A stretch of DNA of 33,019 nt from the NCBI GenBank assembly GCA_045599585.1, contig JAZRWH010000090.1, positions 1 to 33,019 on the forward strand, in the 5' to 3' direction. Made by a program: the position numbers and the translations under genes. Below, piece by piece: positions 1 through 9,040 of this stretch; within the stretch, counting starts at the first letter, position 1; the number at the start of each line of letters is the position of its first letter. This stretch comes from RGIG464 sp045599585. Lineage in GTDB: Bacteria > Myxococcota_A > Bradymonadia > UBA4248. The notes beneath the pieces were generated by a model that had not been told where the DNA came from, made no database searches, and saw nothing but the letters and a program-made list of their open reading frames with translations.

Positions 1-118
1 AACGTAAAATGAGCAAATGATCGCATCAAACCTCCGTATGTGTAGTTATGCAAAATCATCATACACCGGATTGATGCGGTCCTTCTTCATTTTTATGCAT
101 TTGAAACGATAATCTACC

Positions 119-168
119 GTCTCCCCCTGAGCGGCTATTTGTTCCAAATACGCCGCTACCCCCTCTAG
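119..168 (-). repeat. REP-like element, copy 1
   Basis: Read on the minus strand this begins GGGGGTAGCGGCGTATT, closes through a short loop to AATAGCCGCTC, and then runs AGGGGGAGAC. It is therefore the same unit as the elements at 6191, 18083, 18985, 25584 and 27895. The tip pairs TATTTG with CAAATA around three bases. The second hairpin seen in other copies is truncated: the closing run of C is missing, so this copy is 3'-incomplete. It lies in non-coding DNA before the sigma-like gene. Confidence 0.8.
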
Positions 169-394
169 TGTGTTCTCTATTATATTATTATTCTATCACA
201 ACTGTCCTATGACAACCCTATGGAGCTCATATGCTAGTTCGCAACAAAAGAACTCGAAATTCCCAAGAGACAAACACAGGACAAAAAGCAATATACATAT
301 ATATATTTAGATCTCATTGCAGTCTGTGAAAACGCTTTCAGAAACTGCAATGACACAACATAAGTATTTATATAATATACTATATTATGACAAA
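169..394. other. AT-rich intergenic stretch with a hairpin
   Basis: No gene is supported here. At 314-353 there is an inverted repeat with 10-base arms, TCATTGCAGT and ACTGCAATGA, and an inner TGAAA/TTTCA pairing around ACGC. It lies about 40 bases beyond the stop of the minus-strand sigma-like gene, where a terminator is expected. No T-run follows on that strand, only an AT-rich tract, so it is at most a factor-dependent or 3'-protecting structure. The rest is low-complexity AT sequence. Confidence 0.5.
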
Positions 395-1144
395 TTATCT
401 ACGCTGAATGGCCATAAACTGTGATGTCTGCGATACCCCAACCGGAATATGATATGCTCCACTTCGTGCCTGTGGCCTAGATGAATCATATCTTTTTCTG
501 CCCGAGGCGTGAACCGCTCTATACCCGCTTGATCGCGAAATAGCCCGCATTCCATCTTCACTTTGGCGCATTAAATTCATCTCTTTTTCAAAAACTTTGC
601 TGAAAATTTCAAGCATCTTCCGTTTTGTTCTGTACAGTCTCTGCCTTTCGGAATCACTTTTGACTTCCCCACGCTCATCAGATTCTGTTAAAATTGCATA
701 ATCTGGTGCATACTTGCGTCTTAATCGCTGCTGAAGCTTGATTCTTTCCCTACACTCCCAAACCTTCTCTGGTGAGTTGTGCCATGGGTCTACATACAAA
801 AAATTCTTCCATTCCTCTTCGTCTGCAACCATCGATGATTCTGCATGCGTCGCGGAATCAACTTCTTCCATCATGCGATACTTTACATACTTCGAAGCAT
901 ATCGAGATACACGTCCCCAAAGGCGCTCCCATAAATAGGTCGTAAGTAAACACCCTCGCGAAGAATCATACCCCCCTAATTGAAGAATAACTTCAAGCCA
1001 GCCGTAGCTCACCAACTCTTCCTGAAGCTCATCGCGGCTCATTACGTCAACATATCGACGCGAAATACGCATTGCAATACGATTAACTACGCCAGAGATC
1101 TTCGAGTAATTCTCCTTAATGACTTGCTGCTGATCGAATTCCAT
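395..1144 (-). CDS. Divergent sigma-70-like protein
   Basis: A protein of 249 residues. Residues about 38-85 resemble sigma-70 region 2: an acidic DELQEEL start, a GW then a YDSSRG turn, then TTYLWERLWGRVSRYA, in the places where sigma factors have DLxQEG, FDxxxG and F-TYA. Residues about 163-185 (SERQRLYRTKRKMLEIF) could be a degenerate region-4 recognition helix. The tail after about 190 is basic and low in complexity. The start at 1144 is chosen because AGGAG stands 7 bases upstream; a longer frame to 1192 has no well-spaced site. It may be an alternative sigma factor or a protein that kept only the core-binding fold. It precedes no other minus gene here. The family call is moderate and the function is inferred. 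Confidence 0.5.
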   Translation of the reverse strand: MEFDQQQVIKENYSKISGVVNRIAMRISRRYVDVMSRDELQEELVSYGWLEVILQLGGYDSSRGCLLTTYLWERLWGRVSRYASKYVKYRMMEEVDSATHAESSMVADEEEWKNFLYVDPWHNSPEKVWECRERIKLQQRLRRKYAPDYAILTESDERGEVKSDSERQRLYRTKRKMLEIFSKVFEKEMNLMRQSEDGMRAISRSSGYRAVHASGRKRYDSSRPQARSGAYHIPVGVSQTSQFMAIQRR

Positions 1145-1246
1145 TTTCGTTCTCCTATACGTGTGTGCATCTATGGCACAAGAATGACTCATCCTTAAAA
1201 GTCAAACAGCATCTCACAGCTGCTCCCTTAACGCCGGGTAAGCCTC

Positions 1247-1405
1247 TTAAAGACACACACAAACAGGGCAGTTTTTTCGATTCTCTACAATTTTTTTTGC
1301 AGCTTTTTTGGGATCTAAAACATTAATATAAAAACACTCATCCTTAGATGAAAGAATAAACCAATCTCCAACAGCCTCCCCCCGCTTATTCTTCTTTGCT
1401 TTCAA
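1247..1405 (-). CDS. Small 52-residue CPVC protein
   Basis: A 52-codon frame starting at TTG within the last 20 bases of the TPR gene and ending in CPVCVCL. The N-terminus is strongly basic (LKAKKNKRGEA). A body with a mixed hydrophobic pattern follows (GDWFILSSKDECFYINVLD), then a Lys-rich helix and the terminal Cys pair. GGGAGG lies 3 bases before the TTG, which is close but usable. Codon choice looks coding rather than random, and the frame fills the gap between its two neighbours. Overlap with the upstream gene suggests translational coupling. CPVC could bind zinc or act in thiol chemistry; that is inference, and I recognise no family. The start is uncertain. Confidence 0.5.
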   Translation of the reverse strand: MKAKKNKRGEAVGDWFILSSKDECFYINVLDPKKAAKKIVENRKNCPVCVCL

Positions 1406-4400
1406 TGGCCTCCCAGTAATTCTTTAAATATTGAAGTACCGAGGTTCCTCGCGTGATATCCGAAAACGCTAAGCTTTCTTCGAGGTCTTTAAGCTGATGC
1501 TTGGCTTCTTCTACTTCCCCCCTTCGATATACTTCAATGATCTGAAGTGCCTGCTGATAAATCGCTTTATTCTCACGAGAAGCATCCCGATCTTCACTAA
1601 ACGCCTCTAGTTCAGAGACTTCTATCCCAGGTTGCGTGCTTCCATCTGAATTCTCTGGCGTTTCCTCTGACGCATGTACAAAAATGAATGCTTTTAATGC
1701 TTCTTCACTATCAGGATGCGTCGTTAAAATCTCTCGAAGCATCTTTACTGCATAATCATCTTGAGGATACAACAATGCGATCGTTTTATAAATTTTAACC
1801 GCATTTATATAATCATTTATCTTATAATACAAAACGTCCGCATACTCTCTCAATGTGTGAAGAGAATACCCCATTGGTATATCTGAATTATCAGGCTTCA
1901 TAAAGATTTCCATAGTAAATTCAGATCGATCAATATGCAGATAATAACAAAGTTCATCCGTGAGAATATCCAATAGTTCTTCCCACGCATCATGTAAACG
2001 ACAAATCCGCTTATACTGTTCGATAACAGCTAATTTATCGATATGCTCGTTATGATCCAACAACCCTCTCAAGAGTGCCTTTGCTTGTTCAACATCATCT
2101 CGCTCTGCATAAATCAAAACCATTTGCAAAATATGCTGCGCCATGGTCCTTGAATCCGGAATCAAAAGCGGCGTAATCTCATTCAGGCGCTCTAATGCTG
2201 TATCATATTGCTGCGTATCCATGTACATCTGCGCTAGCATACTCAATACCGTCTCATTCATCGCAGCCATACTGCGCAATTTTTCTAGAATATCTATGGC
2301 TCTCGCCTTTTGATTCAAATGCTCATAACAAAGTTGAGCTAACAATATCTGATACTTTCTGGCTTCCACCGCAAATGACGGAGATTTACTCTTCGTTTCA
2401 TATACTTTTGCTAAGGATTCATAATCTCTCATTGCTGAATATATCTCTTCCAATGCATTGAGTGTGAGTTCACCATTAGCTACATCCTCACTCAAGCCCG
2501 TGGCTCGCTCAAGCCAATACCTCGCAGACATCGGATCCTTTTTTTCATACAAATAAATACATCCAATCTCCTGCAAAATGCGTGGCTCATTTGCTGATTC
2601 TTCCAATCCGCTTTGCGACTCCATAAGGCAATTCAACAACCGATCCGTGTTTCCAGAAACGCGCGCACGCGCGATTCGCTCCGCATAGGACAGACCTGCC
2701 TCGTCGATCGACTCAGATACGTCTACATCGCTTAACAATGCTAGATTCTGAGAAGAAGTATCATTCATACACACTTCCCCACTATGCTCTGCCGCAGACG
2801 ACTGTGCACCGTGATCTTCCATATCTGAATGCACTACAGACAAAGAGTGCGACGTACACACAACCGAGATCGACGAAGATCCATCATGACTATACCCACC
2901 CTGATCGAGTTCTTCACGTCCTTCATCCATTCCAAAGATATTACTAGATATAACACTCTGGGATTCCGTCTTTATATACTGTCTTTTGATAATATCCCGA
3001 GGAAGCGGAACAAAAGGTGCCATAAACTCCATCTTATCAGGATTGATTGGATTCAGCAGCTGTGCCTCTTTATATAGCTCTTCGGCTCGTTTTTCATTGC
3101 CTAAATGCTGATGTGCCTCGCTCGCTTCAAACAAAATACTCTTGCGGCTCGTTAAATCTTTCGTAATCGGAACAAGTTTTTCCAACACAACCGCTAATTC
3201 AAAGTACCTTTTCTCCTTCCGTAAATATCGACGAAGCTCTAATAAAATCTCTCTTGAACCCGACGAAATTCGCTGACATCTTCGAAGCACCGCAATGATC
3301 TCATCAGAAGATTCGTTCATATCTTCGTAAAGTTGAATTAACGCTAACGTCTGCGCAACAGCTTCATCCGGCGGTAATACTTCGATCAATGCCTTACGCA
3401 GTGCAATTTGTTCGCGCTTCATCCCACGCTTGCGGCATCTATCAAGCTGCGCAGTTAAAACCCGAGGATCGTTTGGAGCTAACGCCACCGCTCGTTCAAG
3501 CGATCGATCAGCTTCAATCGGTAAATATAATTGCTGATCATAAATATTAAAAAGTGTTAAACGCACAGAGACTTCTTGAACCGGTTCAAGTTTTTCTGAA
3601 TTATCATCTATGAATTTTAAGCAAATTTGAACCATTTCTTCAAACGCCCCAATCTGCTCTAGCAATCTTAATAATTTAGACAAAACAGTTAATGAATCAG
3701 GCATTAGCCTTAAATGATGCTTCAATGCTATACAACGCGATGTTGGACGGCCAATAACGCTAAATAAATGCTCCAGTTGTATAACGGCATCAAGAGTATC
3801 TTGTAATATGACTTGCATTTCTTTAACAGACTCATCAGTGCCAAATAAACGCGCTTTGGCCCGACTCATCTCCAAATCATGTTCTCGCAAATCAAGCAGT
3901 CTTTCACAGTAAAACGAAGCTTCTTCACACCTACCACAGTTTTCGAGATGATTGATCAATACTTTAAGGGTTTCTAAATGGTTAGGGACAGATTCCAATA
4001 CACTCATGCAAGCGTTGATAATGGCCTGTGCTGGTTCGTTGTGCTCTTGCATCATGCAAACGATCGCATAACCATAAAGCGCAGTTTCTTCTGTTGACGA
4101 AGCGCCCAACATAAAATGCTTGAGATGATGGATCGCCATGCTCGTTCCCTGAGCAAAATGAAATGCCTGCGCATAACTCAATTTTTCTTCACTCGAGCCA
4201 TGTGTCTCTACCAACGTTTTCATCGCATCCAGTCTTTTAAGTGCTGCTGTACAATACCCCAAAGACAAGGAATAAGTATTAGCAGCATCAACGCCAAGAC
4301 GAATCAGCTTATGCGGGCAACCCTCGTACAATTGCATTTCACGCTGATAAAGATCCATCAACAATGTGTAATTGTTGTTTTTTTTGTAAATATCGATCAG

Positions 4401-5786
4401 TACTGTATGCAAAAGATTATCCGTCTCGCCCAAGTCTGCACAAAGCGCCGCTAATTTCAAAGAACCATCGAGCTCAGGAGCAATACAGTGAATGACATAC
4501 AGTAATCCTACATACAACGGTGCAGTAAAATGTTCTTTTGCTTCATCAAGTGCATGCAGTGCAATGTCTAATGTAACTTGTTCGTTGCGGTATAATACAT
4601 CATGAAATTTCGAGAGCGCTGGATATTCCTCAGTTTCAGATACCATTGAACGCTCTTGAATGTTTCTATTTTCTGGCGCATGTGCATTATCACACTCGAC
4701 ATCCCGATTCGCTTGCACAAGGCCATCTAATATATAATGCGTTTCAGAAGCTGAAACTTCACCATACGCTTCCGACGAGAGTTCGATGGGACACGACGCC
4801 ATCCTCTGAATCTGCGGAAAAACAGACGAAAGCATCGAATGATCCGATGATTCAATCGTGAGAGGTTTAATAACAACGCCAGTATGCGCACATTCTGGAA
4901 CATATTCAAGTGAAGACGCAAACGCTTGGTCTATAGCATGAATGGCCTTTGCAATGCTTGTCCCTGCATCACACTCTTTTTCAGAATGTCCCTGCTCCAT
5001 AAAGATGCTGTTGTCGTCATTCTGCTCAACCTTTGATCGAGCATTTTTGCGTTGATGACCCTGCTTCCACTCGTAAATATCGGGTACGATATATTCACGC
5101 GGAGAAATAAGCGGAGAACGCTCAAAATCCTCTGCTTTTTTATATGCATCGTAAGAATAATTAACGTAACTGTCTACAAAACGTAAATACCCAGCTCCCC
5201 CCTCTATTTCAGGCATTGCAAGACCGTTTTTTAGCAGTACAGTGTTCAACAACAAACGTACAAGATCAACAGTCATCAGGTTCTGTTTAAATGAAAAAAC
5301 AGGAGCAGAATTTTGGAGACTGGCGTGCAGCGAATCCATGACAAAATCGGCAAAGTAATACCCCATATCAAGTGCTTCTTCGTTTGATTTGCCCAAAAGC
5401 GAAATATATTGAAGATAAAATACTAAATTACATGCACAGATTTCTTTTAATCGCCAGCTAATACCAATAATACACTGCTCATGTCGTACACGCCACAGCA
5501 TTTCACTTTCACAGATCCAACAAGAAACACTATCTGAAGTTTCTGCTTCCATGCTATCCAAAACTGAAGCCAACCACTGATTCATGTGACTGCGCGTAAA
5601 CATGATATCCAATGCAATAAGTCGGCCTTTTGAAATATCATCGCCGAATTGATGATCCAGCGCAATCTGAAGAGTTCTTACAACAAATTGACTCGTGACG
5701 GTATAGCTATTTAAACAAATACAACGCTGACCATGAATGTAACGTACTACAAATTGCGGCTTAGATGCCCCCGAAATCATACTCAT
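1386..5786 (-). CDS. Giant tetratricopeptide-repeat protein
   Basis: A protein of 1466 residues with no signal peptide or membrane segment, so probably cytosolic. The first roughly 220 residues form an unrecognised domain with several Cys. Residues about 220-400 are a polar, probably disordered linker. From about 400 to 900 there are helix-turn-helix units of TPR type (for example EKRAEELYKEAQLLNP). A Ser/acidic linker covers about 920-1050. More TPR-like units run from about 1060 to 1400, including MSARYWLERATGL and DTALERLNEITPL. TPR solenoids are protein-interaction scaffolds; the partner is unknown. The start at 5786 has AGGAG 9 bases upstream. It overlaps the small gene that follows. Clients could include the neighbouring sigma-like protein, but nothing in the sequence proves it. 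Confidence 0.85.
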   Translation of the reverse strand: MSMISGASKPQFVVRYIHGQRCICLNSYTVTSQFVVRTLQIALDHQFGDDISKGRLIALDIMFTRSHMNQWLASVLDSMEAETSDSVSCWICESEMLWRVRHEQCIIGISWRLKEICACNLVFYLQYISLLGKSNEEALDMGYYFADFVMDSLHASLQNSAPVFSFKQNLMTVDLVRLLLNTVLLKNGLAMPEIEGGAGYLRFVDSYVNYSYDAYKKAEDFERSPLISPREYIVPDIYEWKQGHQRKNARSKVEQNDDNSIFMEQGHSEKECDAGTSIAKAIHAIDQAFASSLEYVPECAHTGVVIKPLTIESSDHSMLSSVFPQIQRMASCPIELSSEAYGEVSASETHYILDGLVQANRDVECDNAHAPENRNIQERSMVSETEEYPALSKFHDVLYRNEQVTLDIALHALDEAKEHFTAPLYVGLLYVIHCIAPELDGSLKLAALCADLGETDNLLHTVLIDIYKKNNNYTLLMDLYQREMQLYEGCPHKLIRLGVDAANTYSLSLGYCTAALKRLDAMKTLVETHGSSEEKLSYAQAFHFAQGTSMAIHHLKHFMLGASSTEETALYGYAIVCMMQEHNEPAQAIINACMSVLESVPNHLETLKVLINHLENCGRCEEASFYCERLLDLREHDLEMSRAKARLFGTDESVKEMQVILQDTLDAVIQLEHLFSVIGRPTSRCIALKHHLRLMPDSLTVLSKLLRLLEQIGAFEEMVQICLKFIDDNSEKLEPVQEVSVRLTLFNIYDQQLYLPIEADRSLERAVALAPNDPRVLTAQLDRCRKRGMKREQIALRKALIEVLPPDEAVAQTLALIQLYEDMNESSDEIIAVLRRCQRISSGSREILLELRRYLRKEKRYFELAVVLEKLVPITKDLTSRKSILFEASEAHQHLGNEKRAEELYKEAQLLNPINPDKMEFMAPFVPLPRDIIKRQYIKTESQSVISSNIFGMDEGREELDQGGYSHDGSSSISVVCTSHSLSVVHSDMEDHGAQSSAAEHSGEVCMNDTSSQNLALLSDVDVSESIDEAGLSYAERIARARVSGNTDRLLNCLMESQSGLEESANEPRILQEIGCIYLYEKKDPMSARYWLERATGLSEDVANGELTLNALEEIYSAMRDYESLAKVYETKSKSPSFAVEARKYQILLAQLCYEHLNQKARAIDILEKLRSMAAMNETVLSMLAQMYMDTQQYDTALERLNEITPLLIPDSRTMAQHILQMVLIYAERDDVEQAKALLRGLLDHNEHIDKLAVIEQYKRICRLHDAWEELLDILTDELCYYLHIDRSEFTMEIFMKPDNSDIPMGYSLHTLREYADVLYYKINDYINAVKIYKTIALLYPQDDYAVKMLREILTTHPDSEEALKAFIFVHASEETPENSDGSTQPGIEVSELEAFSEDRDASRENKAIYQQALQIIEVYRRGEVEEAKHQLKDLEESLAFSDITRGTSVLQYLKNYWEAIESKEE

Positions 5787-5890
5787 TTACTTATTCTCCT
5801 AACAACGCTGTACTTAGTCTAACTTTACGCCAATTGAATACTTCTTACGATTAAACTTTATATCTAACAAATTCACGTAGAATAATTCTC

Positions 5891-5935
5891 TTTACAGAAC
5901 TTAAAACCATTCATTTACAGAACTTAAAACCATTC
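5891..5935. repeat. Perfect 22-base tandem direct repeat
   Basis: Two identical 22-base copies, 5891-5912 and 5914-5935, separated by a single A (period 23). Each begins TTTACAGAAC and ends AAAACCATTC. The pair lies about 105 bases upstream of the TPR start, in the region where its promoter must lie. A period near two helical turns would place two bound proteins on the same face of DNA. A slipped-strand duplication is the simpler origin. Confidence 0.85.
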
Positions 5936-6190
5936 GCCGACACAGCCAAAAACAATATATCACATCATTGATGCTAAGTCGTTTGACTGTGCAACGTTTT
6001 ATTTTATTCAACTTTTGTAATTTTTAATCAATAAAACAACGCACTGCACATTTTCTTCTAACGAAAATAGCACCCTTCGTTTGATAGATATCTTAGATAC
6101 TCAGAAATCGAAGTACCCACGAAAACAATACGCTTCGTTGTACTTTAAACAACGAAGCATGGAACACACCAAGTTTTGCGCGCCGCAGGC
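5936..6190. other. Intergenic DNA with an inverted repeat
   Basis: Between the start of the TPR gene and the REP-like element there is no supported gene. At 6132-6158 a perfect inverted repeat has 10-base arms (GCTTCGTTGT and ACAACGAAGC) around seven AT-rich bases. It has no following T-run on either strand. The stretch 5936-6080 is AT-rich and probably holds the promoter of the minus-strand TPR gene; I could not fix one. Confidence 0.5.
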
Positions 6191-6348
6191 AAGAAGGGGT
6201 AGCGGCGTATTGCCGCAGAAAATGGCTGCAGTTTCGAAGCTATACGCAAATAAACGCTGCATAACGCTACAACGCATATTCAACACACAAGCAACTAAGA
6301 AAAGCGCCAGTTTCAAGGCAATAGACGCGCAGGGGAAGGCCTTCCCCT
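6191..6348 (+). repeat. REP-like element, copy 2, long-tip form
   Basis: Starts AAGAAGGGGTAGCGGCGTAT at 6191. The matching arm GGCAATAGACGCGCAGGGG begins at about 6317, and the unit ends with the palindrome GGGGAAGGCCTTCCCC. TATTGCC pairs with GGCAATA, so the core hairpin closes over roughly 100 bases of interior. The interior carries no convincing gene. The element lies just beyond the stop of the NYN/cold-shock gene on the minus strand. Confidence 0.8.
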
Positions 6349-6407
6349 CCCCTGACCATTTCTGACTAGCCCACTTCGTTTATACAAAACTCGTACTTGA
6401 ATCGCGA

Positions 6408-7442
6408 TTAATAATCTTCGCGACGAATACGACGCGCAATGAATCCGCGTTCATTGGTTCCGAGACAGAAGCGAACAAAATCTCCGTGACGCAGACTATC
6501 AAAGGAACAATTTTCAAGATCTGCATAACGGAAATAAATGTCATTCACCTCAATCGAATCTTCCGGATGCTCATCAGGACGAATGAATCCCCAGCCTCGA
6601 TTTAAGAGAATCACACGCCCCGTCAATTCAAGAAGCTCTTCTTCATCATGACCGTCCGTGTCCGCATCGTCACTTGGCACAGCAGGATCTGTCATTTGAG
6701 CTGCAACTCTTTGAGAGGTGGCCTCTTCTTCGATACTATCGACGTCATCATACGAAGCGAAATCAACATTGCCACTCTCGATCTCCTCTTCAGTCTCGGC
6801 CTCATCCAGGTTTTTGGACACGAACAAAGAACAGCGCGCTCCAGGGCCATAAAGTCCTTTGTTGATAATATCACTCATAACAATGGGGAAGGTTGCTTCA
6901 CAAAGAAGTGCCCTCGAGACACGCGTTTCGTGGCGAATACCTCGATCGTCTGTAAAATCAAAATCCCAGCCCAAAACCATGACGCGCGTACCTGTATTAT
7001 TCAGTTTCTTAACTAATGGCGCATAATCCCCATCACCGGCGATCACGACACATACATCAAACTTTTTGAGAACCGTTAATTCATACGCTTCAAGCGCTAG
7101 AGCCACATCCACACTTTTTTCATTGCCTTCCATCATCGGCCAATAATGTGTCGTCACGCCGTTATACATGAGAACATCTTCAAAGATGCGTTCTCCACGA
7201 AGCCAGCCCTTCTGCTCAATGATCTGCGTCGAATACCTGCCCCTGAAATAATGCGCATCGACAATATGACAATACTTCGGCGACGTCTGTTCGAAATGTG
7301 CCACACGTTCACGAATAAACTGATGAAGACCCGAAATACTCAATCTCGCGTGAAGTTCGTGACGATATGCATAATAATTGCTCACATGATAAAGATAATT
7401 ACCATCATAAAAAACACCGATTTTCAAGACCTGTTCAGCCAT
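6408..7442 (-). CDS. NYN-domain nuclease fused to cold-shock-like domain
   Basis: A protein of 344 residues. Residues 5-185 form a NYN (LabA/DUF88, PIN-like) domain: FYDGNYLYH with D13, then KSVDVALALEAYE with D112, then VVIAGDGDYAPLVKKL with D137 and D139. This is the acidic set that binds metal in the family. Residues about 205-268 are an acidic linker. Residues 272-340 (GRVILLNRGWGFIRPD onward) resemble a cold-shock/OB domain with the GWGFI nucleic-acid-binding strand. The likely role is a metal-dependent RNA endonuclease targeted to single-stranded RNA; activity is inferred. The ATG at 7442 is chosen because GAGG lies 5 bases upstream. An in-frame TTG at 7457 would add five residues but has a poorer site. 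It is transcribed divergently from the M16 pair. Confidence 0.85.
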   Translation of the reverse strand: MAEQVLKIGVFYDGNYLYHVSNYYAYRHELHARLSISGLHQFIRERVAHFEQTSPKYCHIVDAHYFRGRYSTQIIEQKGWLRGERIFEDVLMYNGVTTHYWPMMEGNEKSVDVALALEAYELTVLKKFDVCVVIAGDGDYAPLVKKLNNTGTRVMVLGWDFDFTDDRGIRHETRVSRALLCEATFPIVMSDIINKGLYGPGARCSLFVSKNLDEAETEEEIESGNVDFASYDDVDSIEEEATSQRVAAQMTDPAVPSDDADTDGHDEEELLELTGRVILLNRGWGFIRPDEHPEDSIEVNDIYFRYADLENCSFDSLRHGDFVRFCLGTNERGFIARRIRREDY

Positions 7443-7575
7443 TTCAACCTCTGTCAATCATCTAGCAGCCTTCTTAAGCTGACAAAAACATCCATCTAAA
7501 ACAAAACACCAACGCAGCGGAGTTACACACTGCTCCGCGTATAAAATACGACGTGATGGATATTTTGTAAAGAAC

Positions 7576-7602
7576 GCACAATTTGAATCGTTGTGCTATA
7601 CT
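7576..7602 (+). promoter_or_regulatory. Extended -10 promoter with overlapping inverted repeat
   Basis: TATACT at 7597-7602 is preceded by TG at 7594-7595, giving an extended -10 (TGnTATACT). No good -35 is visible. Immediately upstream, GCACAA (7576-7581) and TTGTGC (7591-7596) form an inverted repeat spaced by nine bases, abutting the -10. A repressor there would block initiation, so it is a candidate operator. The predicted start lies about 45 bases before the ATG at 7653. Confidence 0.45.
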
Positions 7603-7652
7603 ACAATGTCTTTTGCGGCGTTTTTGCCGTACTTTCGAGGAGTTTAAGCGTT

Positions 7653-9038
7653 ATGAATCGACTCATTCACACTCTGATTGGCTGTGCCACTGCACTGGGC
7701 ATTGCCTTTGCCGCACCCGCTTCAGCCCAGGAGGCTGCTCATATGGAATCATCCCAACCTGCGATCCGAATCCCTTTTGAACAGTTTAAATTAGATAACG
7801 GTCTTACCGTTTTTCTACTCAAAGATAATACGCTCCCGATCATTTCGGTGAATCTATGGTTTAACGTCGGCTCAAAAGACGAACGTAAAGGCAGAACTGG
7901 CTTCGCTCACCTTTTTGAACACCTCATGTTTATGGGCACAGATAGCGTTCCTGACATCGATATTCTGCTCGAATCTGGCGGCGGTTCAAACAACGCTTCA
8001 ACGCGCGAGGACGTCACGAACTATTACACCATTGCACCCGAAAATATGCTCGAAACTGTCCTGTTTATTGAATCTGATCGACTTTCGAACCTCGCATCGG
8101 CAATGACTCAGGAAAAACTCGATAAACAACGCGACGTCGTTCTCAATGAACGCAAAGAGTCTTACGAAAATCAGCCCTACGGCAAAGTTTGGCTCGAAAT
8201 TCCGTCAATGCTCTATCCGCCTTCCCACCCATACGCACATACAGTCATCGGAGATGCCGAGGATATCCGCTCCGCTTCTGTTGATGATGTTAAAGACTTC
8301 TTCAATACTTATTATGTGCCTGCAAATGCTACGTTGATCGTGGCTGGCGACTTCGATGCAAACAACGCGCGTGAACTCGTGACCAAATATTTTGCCCCAA
8401 TCCAAGCGCGTCCAGTACCCGCACACGCCGAAATTCAGCAAGTCACACATCCGCAAAAAACACGCCTCATCCTTGAGGATGACGTTCAATTACCGCGACT
8501 CGTCATGCTCTGGCACTCTCCCGCATTCACCGCCCCTGGTGATGCTGAATTAGATATCTTGGCGTCTATCCTCTGCAAAGGTAAAAACTCTAGACTCATC
8601 AACAAACTCATCTACGAAAAACAACTCGCCTCCAACGTCTCATGCTCACAAATCTCCGCAAAAGCCTCCATGTTTATGATTGATGCGATCCCAATGCCTG
8701 GTACATCCATCGAAGACCTCGAAGCCGCTATTCTCGAAGAATTGCATAATGTTGCTCAAAATGGCGTTTCAGATGCAGAATTTGCCAAAATTAAAACTGG
8801 CATCGAAACAACTTACGTCAAACAACTACAATCGATCGCCTCGCGCGCAGATAATTTCAATAGTTACTATTTCTATACCGGTTCGACCGATTTCCCCTCG
8901 GCTGATCTCGTTCGTTATCAAAACGCTTCGACATCCTCACTCCACCAAATTGCGAAAGACCTGTTTTCTGACGACGAAAGACGCGCAACGATTGTCGTCT
9001 ATCCTTCCTCCAATTCTGATGACGCAGCCCAGGATTAA
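7653..9038 (+). CDS. M16 zinc protease, catalytic subunit
   Basis: A protein of 461 residues with an N-terminal signal peptide (about 1-26, ending ASAQ), so exported. The inverted zinc motif HLFEH is at residues 86-90: H86 and H90 would bind zinc and E89 would be the base. The third ligand is probably E166 in NERKES, 76 residues beyond H90, as usual for M16. The two-lobed M16B layout of about 430 residues is complete. The start at 7653 has GAGGAG about 10 bases upstream; a longer frame from 7593 lies over the promoter. It ends 2 bases before the second M16 gene, so the two are co-transcribed and probably form a periplasmic heterodimer degrading peptides. Substrate unknown. Confidence 0.93.
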   Translation: MNRLIHTLIGCATALGIAFAAPASAQEAAHMESSQPAIRIPFEQFKLDNGLTVFLLKDNTLPIISVNLWFNVGSKDERKGRTGFAHLFEHLMFMGTDSVPDIDILLESGGGSNNASTREDVTNYYTIAPENMLETVLFIESDRLSNLASAMTQEKLDKQRDVVLNERKESYENQPYGKVWLEIPSMLYPPSHPYAHTVIGDAEDIRSASVDDVKDFFNTYYVPANATLIVAGDFDANNARELVTKYFAPIQARPVPAHAEIQQVTHPQKTRLILEDDVQLPRLVMLWHSPAFTAPGDAELDILASILCKGKNSRLINKLIYEKQLASNVSCSQISAKASMFMIDAIPMPGTSIEDLEAAILEELHNVAQNGVSDAEFAKIKTGIETTYVKQLQSIASRADNFNSYYFYTGSTDFPSADLVRYQNASTSSLHQIAKDLFSDDERRATIVVYPSSNSDDAAQD

Positions 9039-9040
9039 TT

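Noticed and set aside
6081..6365. A 94-codon plus-strand frame across the REP-like element
   Set aside because: It is formed mostly by the repeat and its long tip, has no ribosome site and no domain pattern.
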